Source of the DNA: QWPN01 sp044360305
GTDB taxonomy: Bacteria; Planctomycetota; Planctomycetia; Pirellulales; UBA1268
Reading direction: 5' to 3'
NCBI GenBank assembly: GCA_044360305.1
Contig: JBIKKQ010000018.1
Location: 1 to 37,274 of the forward strand
DNA length: 37,274 nucleotides
The translations under genes and the position numbers were made by a program. A model generated the notes under the pieces. That model searched no databases, was not told the DNA's origin, and worked only from the letters and a program-made list of their open reading frames with translations. This document shows, one piece after another, positions 28,956-37,274 of the stretch. The number at the start of each line of letters is the position of its first letter. Position 1 is the first letter of the stretch.

Positions 28956-31349
28956 ATGCGTCCATTTCCCGCCCCGGCGGCGCCGGCCGTGCTCGCGGTC
29001 GCCGCCTCGTTGCTCATCGCCGATGGCCTCTGTGTGGCGGCACCTCCGGCCGCGGCTACCGCCAACGCTCCCGCCGCCGACGCGATTCCGACCGCCCTGC
29101 TCGCGCCGGCGATCCGGCAGGCGGTCGGCAACGGTGCCGCGGCCCTCGTGGCCCGGATCACGGCACCGGGCAACCCGCACAGGCTCGCTTTCCCGCCGGC
29201 GCAGACGCTGGTCACGCGGGTTGTGGAGATCGAGAAAATACCCGCCAAACGCGTATCGCAGACGGTCCAGCAGCCGGTCTGGGAGCACGAGTATGGCGAG
29301 GTGGAGAAACTCGTGCCGATCATCGAGAGCGGCCAGCCGACGGGACGGTTCCAGAAGGTCAAGCAGCGTGTCGTCGTGAAGAGCAAGCAGGTCGGCACCA
29401 CCACGAAGACTGTGGAAAACCTCGTGCCAGACCCCTCCGGCACGGAGACGATCGAGCGGCCCAAGACGGTCCGCGAGCCGGGCGGGCCCGCGGCCTGGGC
29501 CCCGAACCTGCCTGGCCTCAACGGCATGGCGCTGTACGTCCTCGCGAAGGCCGGTCTGGCCAAGCACCCGGCGACCGTGAAGCACGCCGCGGCACTCGCG
29601 TCCCATGCGGACCAGCTCAAGGGGCTGCCCGACAGCACGTTCGACGTCGCCTGGATGGCGGCCGGGTTCACGGCCCTCGGCCCCGAGTCGCCCCATGCGC
29701 CGATCGCGGAGCGGCTCGTCGGCAAACTCATCGACGGTCAGGTCCGCGAGGGCAAGATCGACGGCCTCTGGGGTCCCGTCTGCGCGAACACGGCCCATTT
29801 CGCACGGCTCTTCAACGTCAACCAGAAGGTCCGTGAGGAACTCGACGTCAACATTCCCAAACTCCTCGCCACGGCGAACCCCGTGCAGACCAAGCAGATC
29901 GTCGCCACCGGCGAGGCGATGCGTGCCCTCGCCACCGCCTACGAACGAACCCATCGCGACGTGTTTCGTGCCGGCATGCGGCTCAAGGAACTCCAGGGCC
30001 CGCTGGGCATCGCCGAGACCGACACCGTCCCGGGGGTGCCGTTCAACACGTTCCAGTGGCTCGTCACCGACCTCGAATCGACCGAGGCCGCCACATTCGC
30101 GCTCGCCGAGGCCCAGCGGGCGGGCATGCTGCCGGCGGAGACCGAGCGGATCGCCATCAAGGGTAAGAAGGTCCACCCGCCCTCCAAGACCGATGCCGTG
30201 CTCAAGGCGGCGGCGAAGCGGCTCGCCGAGACCCTCGACGAGGCCGGATGCCCGACGGGCCTCGTGCAGGTGGTGGCGAACAAGAGCCTCGACAAGACCG
30301 GCTTCCCGGTGGCACTGGTGACCACCGACGACGCGCCGCCCACGCTGTTCGATGCGGCGACGGCCAGCGCGAGCGTCGCGGCGCAGGCCGCGGTCGAATG
30401 GCTGGCGGAGGCCGACCCCGATCTCGTCAAGATTCTCGACCCGGCGCGGAAGGCGACACGCGAGCGGGCCACACGGATCGCCGCCCGCTGGTTCGCGGAG
30501 TCGGCCGTGCCCACCGCGCCGGTCTGGCAGGGGGTCTATCAGGCGACGACGGTGTCGCACGCGGACCTGAAGAAGTCGGCGACGGTGCCGGCACCCGCCA
30601 AGGCGGCCGACGTGGATGCCCTGCCGATGGGACCGGCCGGCTGCCTGTACCGGCTCGTGCCCGGGTTCCGCGGCCTGTTCACCGACAAGACGTCGGCCAA
30701 GGAACGGCTCACCGACGGACTGTTCCGCCAGGTCGCCTATCGGCTGGTCGTGCTCCAGGACCAGAACGGCCAGTGGTCGAGCCCCGGCAACCAGTTTCTT
30801 TCGTCCGCTCTCGAAGCACTGAACATCGCCCGTGCGGCCAACGATCAGCACGCCGCGCTCAACCGCGGCCCGGGCAAGATCAACCTGCCCGATCCGCTGC
30901 CGTATGAGTCGCTGCTCGCCCTGCGTCTTCCCCACGTCATGCCGTCGGGTGCGGTCCATCCCGACGGGGCCGCGTTCGCCACGCTCGCAAGCCTCGTGTT
31001 TCTCGTCGACGGCCTGGAGAAGCCGGTGAGCCTGGAGGGGGTCCCGATCCATCCCACGGCCGCGACGGAGCCGCCGAAGGAGCCCGGCGATGCCGCGCCG
31101 CCGCCGCCGGTTCCCTGGGCCGCGCCCCAGGATGCGGCCCGCAGCGTGCCCCGTCCCAACTCAGCGTTGCAGCCGATGGTGGACACGGTCACGGCGGCGA
31201 CCAACTCACGGATCACGATCGCGCCGCCGGCGGCGGACGCCGGCCAGCCTGGCAAGCCCCCGGCCACGCCCGCCCCCGTGAAGAAGCCCGACGGCGAAGA
31301 CGACGTCGGCACCTTCGAAGATCTGCTCACGCCCGGCGCCGGCAAGTGA
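28956..31349 (+). CDS. Large secreted protein of unknown function, possibly alpha/alpha-toroid fold
   Basis: 797 residues. Residues 1-30 look like a signal peptide (PAVLAVAASLLIADGLCVAA). Residues 80-180 are rich in Val/Lys/Glu and repeat short KxV/TV-type units (KRVSQTVQQPVWEHEYGEVE, KVKQRVVVKSKQVGTTTK). From about residue 185 a helical region begins at LNGMALYVLAKAGLA with repeated helix pairs (STFDVAWMAAGFTALG, VREGKIDGLWGP) that resemble the prenyltransferase/squalene-cyclase-like toroid seen in many planctomycete proteins; this fold assignment is tentative. The last 120 residues are Pro-rich and acidic. The ATG at 28956 has GGGAG nine bases upstream and a TATAAT box. It starts 109 bases after cheB on the same strand but has its own promoter signal, so it is probably not part of the chemosensory operon. 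Confidence 0.75.
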   Translation: MRPFPAPAAPAVLAVAASLLIADGLCVAAPPAAATANAPAADAIPTALLAPAIRQAVGNGAAALVARITAPGNPHRLAFPPAQTLVTRVVEIEKIPAKRVSQTVQQPVWEHEYGEVEKLVPIIESGQPTGRFQKVKQRVVVKSKQVGTTTKTVENLVPDPSGTETIERPKTVREPGGPAAWAPNLPGLNGMALYVLAKAGLAKHPATVKHAAALASHADQLKGLPDSTFDVAWMAAGFTALGPESPHAPIAERLVGKLIDGQVREGKIDGLWGPVCANTAHFARLFNVNQKVREELDVNIPKLLATANPVQTKQIVATGEAMRALATAYERTHRDVFRAGMRLKELQGPLGIAETDTVPGVPFNTFQWLVTDLESTEAATFALAEAQRAGMLPAETERIAIKGKKVHPPSKTDAVLKAAAKRLAETLDEAGCPTGLVQVVANKSLDKTGFPVALVTTDDAPPTLFDAATASASVAAQAAVEWLAEADPDLVKILDPARKATRERATRIAARWFAESAVPTAPVWQGVYQATTVSHADLKKSATVPAPAKAADVDALPMGPAGCLYRLVPGFRGLFTDKTSAKERLTDGLFRQVAYRLVVLQDQNGQWSSPGNQFLSSALEALNIARAANDQHAALNRGPGKINLPDPLPYESLLALRLPHVMPSGAVHPDGAAFATLASLVFLVDGLEKPVSLEGVPIHPTAATEPPKEPGDAAPPPPVPWAAPQDAARSVPRPNSALQPMVDTVTAATNSRITIAPPAADAGQPGKPPATPAPVKKPDGEDDVGTFEDLLTPGAGK

Positions 31350-31421
31350 CCGGCCGGCCACAGCGCCAGACGGCTACGAACGCGGCGACGGAGCACGACT
31401 GCGACTTCGACCACGACGGAT

Positions 31422-32912
31422 TCACCCGTGCGCCGTCGCCCCTTCGATTGCCGCCAGTGCCGCGAGCACGACTTCCTCGCCGACGCCGGGAACCGCGACC
31501 ACCTGGACGCCGACCGGCAGGCCCCGGCTGCCCCGGTCCGTGTCAGCGGCGGCCACGAGGACCGGATCGCGCGACCTGCCGCGCGTCTCCTCCTCGTCAG
31601 CCCGCACCGCGGTCACCGGCACCGCGCCCGCGGCGAGGTCGAGCAGATTCGCGAGGAAGCAGGGCATCGCCGCGAGTACGAGTCGGGCGGCACTGCCGTG
31701 TCGCAGGGCCGGCAGCGCCGACACGGGGCAGACGACCGCATCGCAGCCGGAGACGAGGCGTGTGAACCGGCCCCGCAGATCCTCCCGGGCCGCGATCAGC
31801 GCCGCCAGTTCCCCCGCTGACCGCGGCCCCGTCCGGACCAGCGCCTCGGCCTCGATCCGGCTTCCCGCGATCCGGGCGACCCCGGCCAGCCAGCGCCGGG
31901 CGATGCCCCGCAGCCGCGCCAGGTGGAGGAGCCGGCCGACGCCGGGGATCGGCCGGGAGTCGCCGAGCAGTCGGCGGATATCCGCGCCACCGTCGGCCCC
32001 GAGAATAGCGAGGTGCAGCCACGCGGCCTCCACCGCCAGCCTGCCGTCGAGGGGCACGATCTCGGCCCCCGCATCGCGAAGGCGGCCGACTGCCTCCGCC
32101 ACGGCGCGCCGGACGGCCGCCGATGCCCCGACCGGTCCGGCCTCGTCCCACCACCCGACCCGAAGCCGGGCGGGCACCGGCCCATCCTCGATGCCGAGGG
32201 CCTCGACCGCGAGCCCGAGATCGGCGACCGTCCGGGCGAGAAAGCCCGCCCGCGGCCGGACGGCTCGGAGTCCGGGAAGCGTGTCGTACCCGCCCCCTTC
32301 ACCCAACGCCGTCGTCCGGGGCACGAGGGCCGCGATGCCGCAAGCGTGGGCCGGTTGGCGCAGGCTGCCCGCGAGGTCGGTGCCTACGGCCAGCGGCACG
32401 ACGCCCGCGGCGACGAGGGCCGCGTCGCCGCCACTCGAGCCCCCCGGTCCGCGGTCGGCGGCGGCGGCGGGATGATTCGTGCGGCCCCAGACGGGATTGT
32501 CGGTCTCGTGGAGAAACATCGCCTGCGGGACGTTCGCCTTGCCGACGATCACCGCGCCCGCCCGCCGCAGCCGGACTACGATCCCCGCGTCGCTGTCGTC
32601 GATCGCGTCCCGCCTGCCGGGGATGCCGAGCGTGGTCCGCAGGCCGCGCACGGCGAAGCATTCCTTGACGCTCACCGGCACGCCGGCGAGCGGGCCCGCG
32701 GGGTGGGCATCGACGGCCGCCGCCTCCGCGCCGGCCGCCGCGAAGTCCGGCTGGACCAGTGCGTTGAGGACCTCATGCGTCTCGCGATGCCGCGCCACAC
32801 AGGCCGCCAACGCGTCGGCGGCGGTCAGCCGACGTTGGACGACGGCCGCGGCGATGGCGGCCGCCGTCATCCGCCCGACCTCCGCGTCCCCCGCCGGCGA
32901 TGAACAGGCCAT
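31422..32912 (-). CDS. Amidase-signature family hydrolase
   Basis: 496 residues. Member of the amidase signature superfamily (fatty-acid amide hydrolase, GatA, aryl/alkyl amidases). The Ser-cisSer-Lys triad is visible: K83 in VPVSVKECFAV, S159 in GPGGSSGGDAAL and nucleophile S183 in GTDLAGSLRQPA; the 24-residue spacing of the two serines is that of FAAH. GatB and GatC are not nearby, and the C-terminal half is not GatA-like, so a catabolic amidase is more likely than the transamidosome subunit; the substrate is unknown. It lies 11 bases after the acidic membrane-protein gene, which suggests an operon. The start may be ATG at 32912 or M15 (TAAAIAAAVVQRRL); neither has a strong ribosome site. 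No signal peptide is seen, so it is probably cytoplasmic. Confidence 0.88.
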   Translation of the reverse strand: MACSSPAGDAEVGRMTAAAIAAAVVQRRLTAADALAACVARHRETHEVLNALVQPDFAAAGAEAAAVDAHPAGPLAGVPVSVKECFAVRGLRTTLGIPGRRDAIDDSDAGIVVRLRRAGAVIVGKANVPQAMFLHETDNPVWGRTNHPAAAADRGPGGSSGGDAALVAAGVVPLAVGTDLAGSLRQPAHACGIAALVPRTTALGEGGGYDTLPGLRAVRPRAGFLARTVADLGLAVEALGIEDGPVPARLRVGWWDEAGPVGASAAVRRAVAEAVGRLRDAGAEIVPLDGRLAVEAAWLHLAILGADGGADIRRLLGDSRPIPGVGRLLHLARLRGIARRWLAGVARIAGSRIEAEALVRTGPRSAGELAALIAAREDLRGRFTRLVSGCDAVVCPVSALPALRHGSAARLVLAAMPCFLANLLDLAAGAVPVTAVRADEEETRGRSRDPVLVAAADTDRGSRGLPVGVQVVAVPGVGEEVVLAALAAIEGATAHG

Positions 32913-32923
32913 CGCTCGGCGAC

Positions 32924-34420
32924 TCAGAATCCGAATCCGGAGGCCGAATCTCCGGCCCCCATGCCGCGCACGTCGGCGGCCCAGACCACGCCATCGCCGA
33001 GGATCACCCCGGTGACCACGATCGGGTCGCCCGCCACGGCGGCGGGTTCACCGCGCGACACGAGGACGAGCTGCCGCGTCTTCCCCTTCGGCAACTGCAA
33101 CGTCGCCAGCGTGGACCAGTAGGGGCCGGCCCTGCGGGCCGATTCGAACGTCGCCTGCAGCACGACGCCGTCCCCCTTGCGGTTCGATGCGGTGAGCCAC
33201 ATCCTGCCGAGCCTGGGGAGTTCGTCGCGCAGGTCGGCGCGGGCCGCGATCGCCGCGTGCAGCGCCTTGAATCCCTCGGGCGGGCCAGCAAGCGCCCGGC
33301 CGGTGTCGGCCGCGGCGTGCTCGAGCAGCACGAACTGCTCGGCCACGGCGGCGAGCCGCTTGTACCACTCGATCAACAGCGGCGTGCGGGCCGGGTCTGC
33401 CGGGTCGGTCACGTCGCGAACCGCCTCGGCCGCTGCCTCGGCCGCGGCGATGGCGTCCTGCAACGCCGTCGTGTCGAGCGCCGGCGGCGCCGGAGGCACG
33501 ACCGCCGGCGGCGGCGCGATGGCAGGCGCGTCGAGCGGATCGACGAACGGCTCCGGCGAATCCGCTGCCGGATCGACGCCGGGAAGGTCGTCGCCGGAAG
33601 GCGTGGTCGCGGCGGGCTCGACGACCGGATCGGACGCGGGGGGCGACGGTTCCGCGCCGTTGACCGGCCTGCGGTCGCGGGGCTGTTTCGGAATCGGAAG
33701 CCCCAAATCCTCGCCGCCCCCCCTGCCGCCGCGCTGGAACTTCGCCGGCAGCAGGAACGCCAACTGGTCGGGCACGTGCTTCGTGGTGCCGAACGGGTCC
33801 TTGCCGAAACCCCAGACGAGGATTCCCAGCGTCACCGGGATGGCCATCGCGCCACCGAGCACGATGCTGATCATCTGGCCGATGCCACCGCTCTTTTTTC
33901 TCTTCGCCGGCCGCGGCGTCGCGGCCCGCGTCGCCACGGCTGCGGCGGCGACCGCGGCGGCCGCGACAGGTGCCACCGCGGCCTCGCTGCCCGACTCCGA
34001 CGATTCGCTGAACTCGCCGAGACCGAACGAATCGGCCGATTGCTCCGCCGACCGGTCCAGCGCTTCCATCGCCGGCTCGGGATCATCCCAGGCGACGCTG
34101 CCGAGCAGTTCGTTCTCCTCGCCGTCCCCATGCTGCTCGCCGCCGGCAGCATCGGCCGCATGCGCCGTCACGCCGGCCGACTGGTCGGCGAAAGGCTCGT
34201 CGGTGGCCGGCTGTTCGACGAACGGCTGGTCCGTGAATGGCTGTTCGGCGGCCGCTTCGTCGCCGACATTCGGTTCGCCTGCCGGTGCCGGCTCCCCCTC
34301 ACCGTCGAAGGTGAAGGCGTCGATGTCAAACCCGTCGCCGGTGGCGCCTCCGCCGGCCGAATCGATCTCCGCCCAGGGGTCGGGGCCGTCGTTGCCGGTC
34401 GTGTCGTGCTCGTCCACCAT
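32924..34420 (-). CDS. Acidic single-pass membrane protein, function unknown
   Basis: 498 residues. The N-terminal 150 residues are strongly acidic and low complexity with short repeats (QPFTDQPFVEQPATDEPFAD), then an Ala-rich stretch, a basic patch (RPAKRKKS, 170-177) and one membrane helix (about 184-206, ISIVLGGAMAIPVTLGILVW). The basic patch before the helix puts the acidic part in the cytoplasm and the rest outside. After a Pro-rich linker (about 225-310), the last 185 residues form a mixed domain (LLIEWYKRLAAVAEQFVLLE, RGEPAAVAGDPIVVTGVILG). No known domain is recognised; such proteins are common in planctomycetes. It is followed after 11 bases by the amidase on the same strand. ATG at 34420 begins the conserved MVDEHD opening. 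Confidence 0.75.
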   Translation of the reverse strand: MVDEHDTTGNDGPDPWAEIDSAGGGATGDGFDIDAFTFDGEGEPAPAGEPNVGDEAAAEQPFTDQPFVEQPATDEPFADQSAGVTAHAADAAGGEQHGDGEENELLGSVAWDDPEPAMEALDRSAEQSADSFGLGEFSESSESGSEAAVAPVAAAAVAAAAVATRAATPRPAKRKKSGGIGQMISIVLGGAMAIPVTLGILVWGFGKDPFGTTKHVPDQLAFLLPAKFQRGGRGGGEDLGLPIPKQPRDRRPVNGAEPSPPASDPVVEPAATTPSGDDLPGVDPAADSPEPFVDPLDAPAIAPPPAVVPPAPPALDTTALQDAIAAAEAAAEAVRDVTDPADPARTPLLIEWYKRLAAVAEQFVLLEHAAADTGRALAGPPEGFKALHAAIAARADLRDELPRLGRMWLTASNRKGDGVVLQATFESARRAGPYWSTLATLQLPKGKTRQLVLVSRGEPAAVAGDPIVVTGVILGDGVVWAADVRGMGAGDSASGFGF

Positions 34421-34532
34421 GCCCGTGTCCTCCCGACGGTCGCGTGCGCTTGCCTGCCCGGCTCACCGGGCCTGATGCCACGAGTGTACCACCGCCACCA
34501 GCCGGGCCGCGACACGCCCCGCCGGCCTCTGC

Positions 34533-35885
34533 TCACAGGCCGTGGGCCGGCCCGTACCGTCGCCGGAGGTTGTCGAGGAAAAACCGCTCCGACGCCGGAC
34601 CCCCCGTGGCCTGCTCCACGAGCGGCTCCGACTCCAGCACCCGGCCGACCCCGTGGACGTGCCGCCTCAGCCAGTCGAGCAGGTCGCCAAACTCCCCGCG
34701 GGCGATCCGCGCGTCGAGCCCGGGAAGCTGTCGCTCGGCCGCGGCCATCAGCTGGGCCGCGTACAGGTTGCCGAGGGTGTAGGTCGGGAAGTAGCCGACG
34801 AGTCCGGCGCTCCAGTGGATGTCCTGCAGCACCCCGTCGGCGTCGCGTTCCGGCCGCAGGCCGAAGTCGCGGGCGAACCGCTCGTTCCACGCGGCCGGGA
34901 GATCGGCCACCGGCAGGTCGCCGTGGATCACGGCCCGCTCCAGATCGAACCGCAGCATGACGTGCAGGTTGTAGGTCACCTCGTCCGCCTCGACCCGGAT
35001 CAGCGACGGCCGGACGGCGAGCGTCGCCTCGTGCATGACACGGGCATCGGCATACGCCAACGCCTGCGGGAACGCCTCCCGCGCCAGCGGAAAGCACCAG
35101 TCCCAGAATGCCCGCGAGCGACCGACGAGATTCTCCCACAGCCGCGACTGCGACTCGTGGATGCCGAGCGAGGTCGCCTCGCCTGGCGGCAGGCCGTGCC
35201 AATCCCGAGCCAACCCCTGCTCGTAGAGCCCGTGCCCGGCCTCGTGGAGCACGCCATACAGAGCCGTCGGCAGCCAGCGTTCATCCCAGCGGGTGGTGAT
35301 CCGGCAGTCGTCGGGACCGAGCGTCGAGCAGAACGGGTGGGCGGTCGTGTCGAGCCGCCCGCGGGCGAAATCGAAGCCGATCCGTTCCGCGACCGCGCGG
35401 ACGAACCGCTCCTGGGCGGCCCGCGAATAGTGCCGGCGCAGCACCGCGTCGTCGGGTCGCACCGGCGACTCGACGCAGGCCCGCACGAAGGGCACGAGCT
35501 GGTCCCGCAGCCGAGCAAACACCGCGGCGATCTCGCGCCAGCGGCCGCCGGGCTCGTAGTCGTCGAGCAACGCGTCGTAGGGGTCGAGATCGGGCAGTTG
35601 GCAGGCCGCCTGCTCACGCTTGAGGGCGAACATTCGCTCCAGCCAGGGCTCCAGCGTCTTCCAGCAGGAAGAGGCCCGGGCGGATGCCCAGGCCTGCTGT
35701 GCCTCCACCCTGGTGCGGGCCAGTTCGACGACGAGCCGTTCCGGCAGCCGGGCCTGCTTGGCGGCCTCCTTCGCCAGCAGGCGGATCGTCGCCCGCTCCG
35801 CCGGGGTCCCCTCCACGGCCAGCCGGCCGGCGGCCAGCGCGGCGAGCCGGTCGCGGTGCTCGGGATCGGTCCGTTCCCGATGCAC
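34533..35885 (-). CDS. M32-family metallocarboxypeptidase (Taq type), intact part after an in-frame stop
   Basis: Zinc carboxypeptidase that removes C-terminal residues from peptides in the cytoplasm. The open part is 450 residues from GTG at 35885. The zinc site is LYGVLHEAGHGLYEQGLA with HEAGH (an HEXXH motif), followed by SLGIHESQSRLWENLVG, which supplies the third ligand; GYFPTYTLGNLYAAQLM near the C-terminus is also typical. M32 enzymes have about 500 residues. The missing N-terminus is present upstream in the same frame (next entry) but is cut off by a TAG codon. It may be a recent pseudogene, a gene using GTG 35885, a readthrough case or a sequencing error. Retention of the entire catalytic core argues that any damage is recent. 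Confidence 0.8.
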   Translation of the reverse strand: MHRERTDPEHRDRLAALAAGRLAVEGTPAERATIRLLAKEAAKQARLPERLVVELARTRVEAQQAWASARASSCWKTLEPWLERMFALKREQAACQLPDLDPYDALLDDYEPGGRWREIAAVFARLRDQLVPFVRACVESPVRPDDAVLRRHYSRAAQERFVRAVAERIGFDFARGRLDTTAHPFCSTLGPDDCRITTRWDERWLPTALYGVLHEAGHGLYEQGLARDWHGLPPGEATSLGIHESQSRLWENLVGRSRAFWDWCFPLAREAFPQALAYADARVMHEATLAVRPSLIRVEADEVTYNLHVMLRFDLERAVIHGDLPVADLPAAWNERFARDFGLRPERDADGVLQDIHWSAGLVGYFPTYTLGNLYAAQLMAAAERQLPGLDARIARGEFGDLLDWLRRHVHGVGRVLESEPLVEQATGGPASERFFLDNLRRRYGPAHGL

Positions 35886-35921
35886 GATCGCGGCCAGCGC
35901 CGCCGACTGCTCCGCCCGATG

Positions 35922-36068
35922 CTACCCCCCCTGACCGGGCATCGTCGTCTGCTCGTCCCAGTCGAGCAGGGCCTCCACCGAGGCCAGCACCGCCACCCGC
36001 CGGGCATGCCCGCAGGCGATGGCGAACTCCCGTCGCTCGCTGTCGTCAGACTGCGTCGTGGCCACCAT
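35922..36068 (-). pseudogene. N-terminal segment of the M32 carboxypeptidase ending at an in-frame TAG
   Basis: Read from ATG at 36068 in the same frame as the main part, this encodes 48 residues ending in LLDWDEQTTMPGQGG, and then TAG (35924-35922). The reading continues at once as HRAEQSAALAAIVHRER. DWDEQTTMP followed by a G/E-rich turn and RAEQ is the M32 N-terminal signature, so the TAG most likely replaces GAG (Glu) by one G-to-T change. A seven-G run lies directly before it, but an indel there would change the frame, whereas both sides are in one frame. With this segment the protein would be 511 residues, the normal family length. Confidence 0.75.
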
Positions 36069-36196
36069 CGATCGTGTTCCCGGGTGCTTCAGGTCCGTCA
36101 GTCTGGACCGGCGGCCCGTGCCGGGCCGATGACCGGGGAGTATGCTCGAAGGCCACCGGGATCGCCACCCCGGCGCGGCTTCCTCAGGACCACGCC

Positions 36197-36880
36197 ATGC
36201 TCGACGCGCTCGTCATCGCCCCGCATCCCGACGATGCCGAACTCGGCATGGGGGGCACCGTCGCGCTGATGCTCACCCGCGGGCTCGCGGTGGGCATCCT
36301 CGACCTCACCGACGGCGAGCCGACGCCGCTGGGCTCGGTCGAGACGCGGGCCCGGGAGACGGCGGCCGCCTCGGCGGCACTCGGTGTCTCATGGCGGGAG
36401 AACCTCGGCCTGCCGAACCGCCGACTGCGGGCGACGCTCGACGCCCGGGCCCGGCTGGCGGGCGTGATCCGCAGGACCCGGCCACGCTGGCTGTTCGCCC
36501 CCCACTGGATCGACGCGCACCCCGATCATCTGGCCGCCACCCGGCTGGTGACCGGCGCGCGATTCTGGGCGAAGCTCACGAAGTGCGACCTCCCGGGCGA
36601 CCCGTGGCATCCGCAGCGGATCTTCCACTATGCCTGCGTGCACCTGAGAACGGTGAGCCGGCCCGCCTTCATCGTCGACATCTCCGCGACCTGGGAGGCG
36701 AAGCGGGCCAGTCTGGCCTGCTATGCCAGCCAGTTTCCCGCCGGCGCGGCCCGGCCGACCGTTCTGGAACGGGTCGCAACGGCCGATGCCTGGTGGGGCG
36801 GCATGATCGGCGCCCTGCACGGCGAGCCGTTCTGGTGCCGCGAGCCGATCGGGCTTGGCGGCTTCGCCGATCTCCGCTGA
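36197..36880 (+). CDS. PIG-L family deacetylase, BshB1-like
   Basis: 227 residues. Zinc-dependent N-acetylglucosaminyl deacetylase of the LmbE/PIG-L family. The metal site APHPDDAELGMGG (8-20, H10, D12, D13) and DAHPDHLAA are present. DLTDGEPTPLGSVETRA, ENLGLPNRRL and the C-terminal SRPAFIVDIS and CYASQFP match BshB1, which deacetylates GlcNAc-malate in bacillithiol synthesis. The other bacillithiol genes (bshA, bshC) are not in this window, so the in vivo substrate remains open. ATG at 36197 has AGGA seven bases upstream. It is divergent from the M32 carboxypeptidase and is followed by a 216-base gap. Confidence 0.85.
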   Translation: MLDALVIAPHPDDAELGMGGTVALMLTRGLAVGILDLTDGEPTPLGSVETRARETAAASAALGVSWRENLGLPNRRLRATLDARARLAGVIRRTRPRWLFAPHWIDAHPDHLAATRLVTGARFWAKLTKCDLPGDPWHPQRIFHYACVHLRTVSRPAFIVDISATWEAKRASLACYASQFPAGAARPTVLERVATADAWWGGMIGALHGEPFWCREPIGLGGFADLR

Positions 36881-37096
36881 CCGCCGCGCCGCCTCCGTCC
36901 GCCACGGCCGGTGGGTCGGCACAGACTCCCCAGAGTCCGCGACCGGTGACCGTTCGCCGGGACGGCGCCGGCCGATTGGCCCGATGACGGAAACCCGGGG
37001 GGAAGCCGGACCGCGGGTACGGGCCGGCGGCCCCCGCGGCCGATAGAAACGTGGGTTTCGGGCCCGCATGCGGCCGCCGCTCGTCTGGGGAACGTC

Positions 37097-37274
37097 ATGG
37101 CCTCTCGCGACATCAACGTCATCGCGCTCGTCAAGGGCAACGAGCGGTACGTGTTCCTGTTCGATGACGACAGCCAGGACGCGGTCCTGCGGTCGATGGC
37201 CCGGCACGCAGCCAACCCGGAACTCACCTTCTCCTGGTATGACGCCGCCATGCTCGGGCAGAAGGTCCGCCGCA
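37097..37274 (+). CDS. Unknown short protein, 3' end outside the window
   Basis: The first 59 residues of a reading frame starting at ATG 37097 and running off the end. It opens MASRDINVIALVKGNERYVF, then LFDDDSQDAVLRSMARHAAN and a tail around FSWYDAAMLGQ. There is no signal peptide or membrane segment. The sequence does not look like a shadow frame: it has a plausible start with GGGGAA seven bases upstream and mixed residue usage. I recognise no family. The 216-base gap before it contains a short GAAAC-N4-GTTTC repeat (37046-37059) and nothing else I can support. Confidence 0.6.
   Translation, partial: MASRDINVIALVKGNERYVFLFDDDSQDAVLRSMARHAANPELTFSWYDAAMLGQKVRR

Noticed and set aside
34524..34541. 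GGCCT-N8-AGGCC repeat across the stop of the M32 gene as a terminator.
   Set aside because: The stem is short and interrupted, it has no T-run and it overlaps the coding end.
37046..37059. GAAAC-GTGG-GTTTC inverted repeat before the last gene.
   Set aside because: A stem of only five bases, with no promoter element or other copy to support a function.

Overview
This window is a GC-rich bacterial chromosome segment. It most likely comes from a planctomycete of the Pirellulales type. That is an inference from the proteins: a secreted Cys/His-rich protein with an FYGTQWRRWP segment, several large secreted or membrane proteins of a kind common in that group, an LpxA (so a lipid A-type outer membrane), and a BshB1-like PIG-L deacetylase. 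No insertion sequence, CRISPR array, integrase or phage gene was seen.

Layout. Positions 1-9126 (minus strand) hold a compact central-carbon operon read lpdA-aceE-aceF-sucA-sucB: one dihydrolipoyl dehydrogenase, then the pyruvate dehydrogenase E1 and E2, then the 2-oxoglutarate dehydrogenase E1 and E2 (the last is cut by the window edge). A divergent HTTM-domain membrane protein (9296-10960) is followed by a tRNA-Leu(UAG). Positions 11113-18063 hold a secreted Cys-rich protein, a 1451-residue membrane-anchored TPR protein, a small TPR protein and lpxA.

Positions 18071-28846 are the most interesting part. A PspF-like sigma-54 activator without a receiver domain (minus) is divergent from a seven-gene plus-strand operon: a membrane-anchored urea/amide-type (UrtA/AmiC-like) binding protein, a WspA-like chemoreceptor, CheW, CheR-TPR, a second CheW with a Cys-rich N-terminus, a CheA-receiver hybrid kinase and CheB. 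Four of the junctions are 4-base ATGA overlaps. From the receptor on, the gene order is that of the Wsp surface-sensing pathway, but no WspR-type diguanylate cyclase is present and a binding protein has been added at the front. I read it as a Wsp-like chemosensory system with an unknown output and possibly a small amide- or urea-like ligand.

Positions 28956-37274 hold a large secreted protein of unknown function, an amidase-signature hydrolase in a two-gene operon with an acidic single-pass membrane protein, an M32 carboxypeptidase whose N-terminus is interrupted by an in-frame TAG, a BshB1-like deacetylase, and the start of a short unknown protein cut by the window edge.
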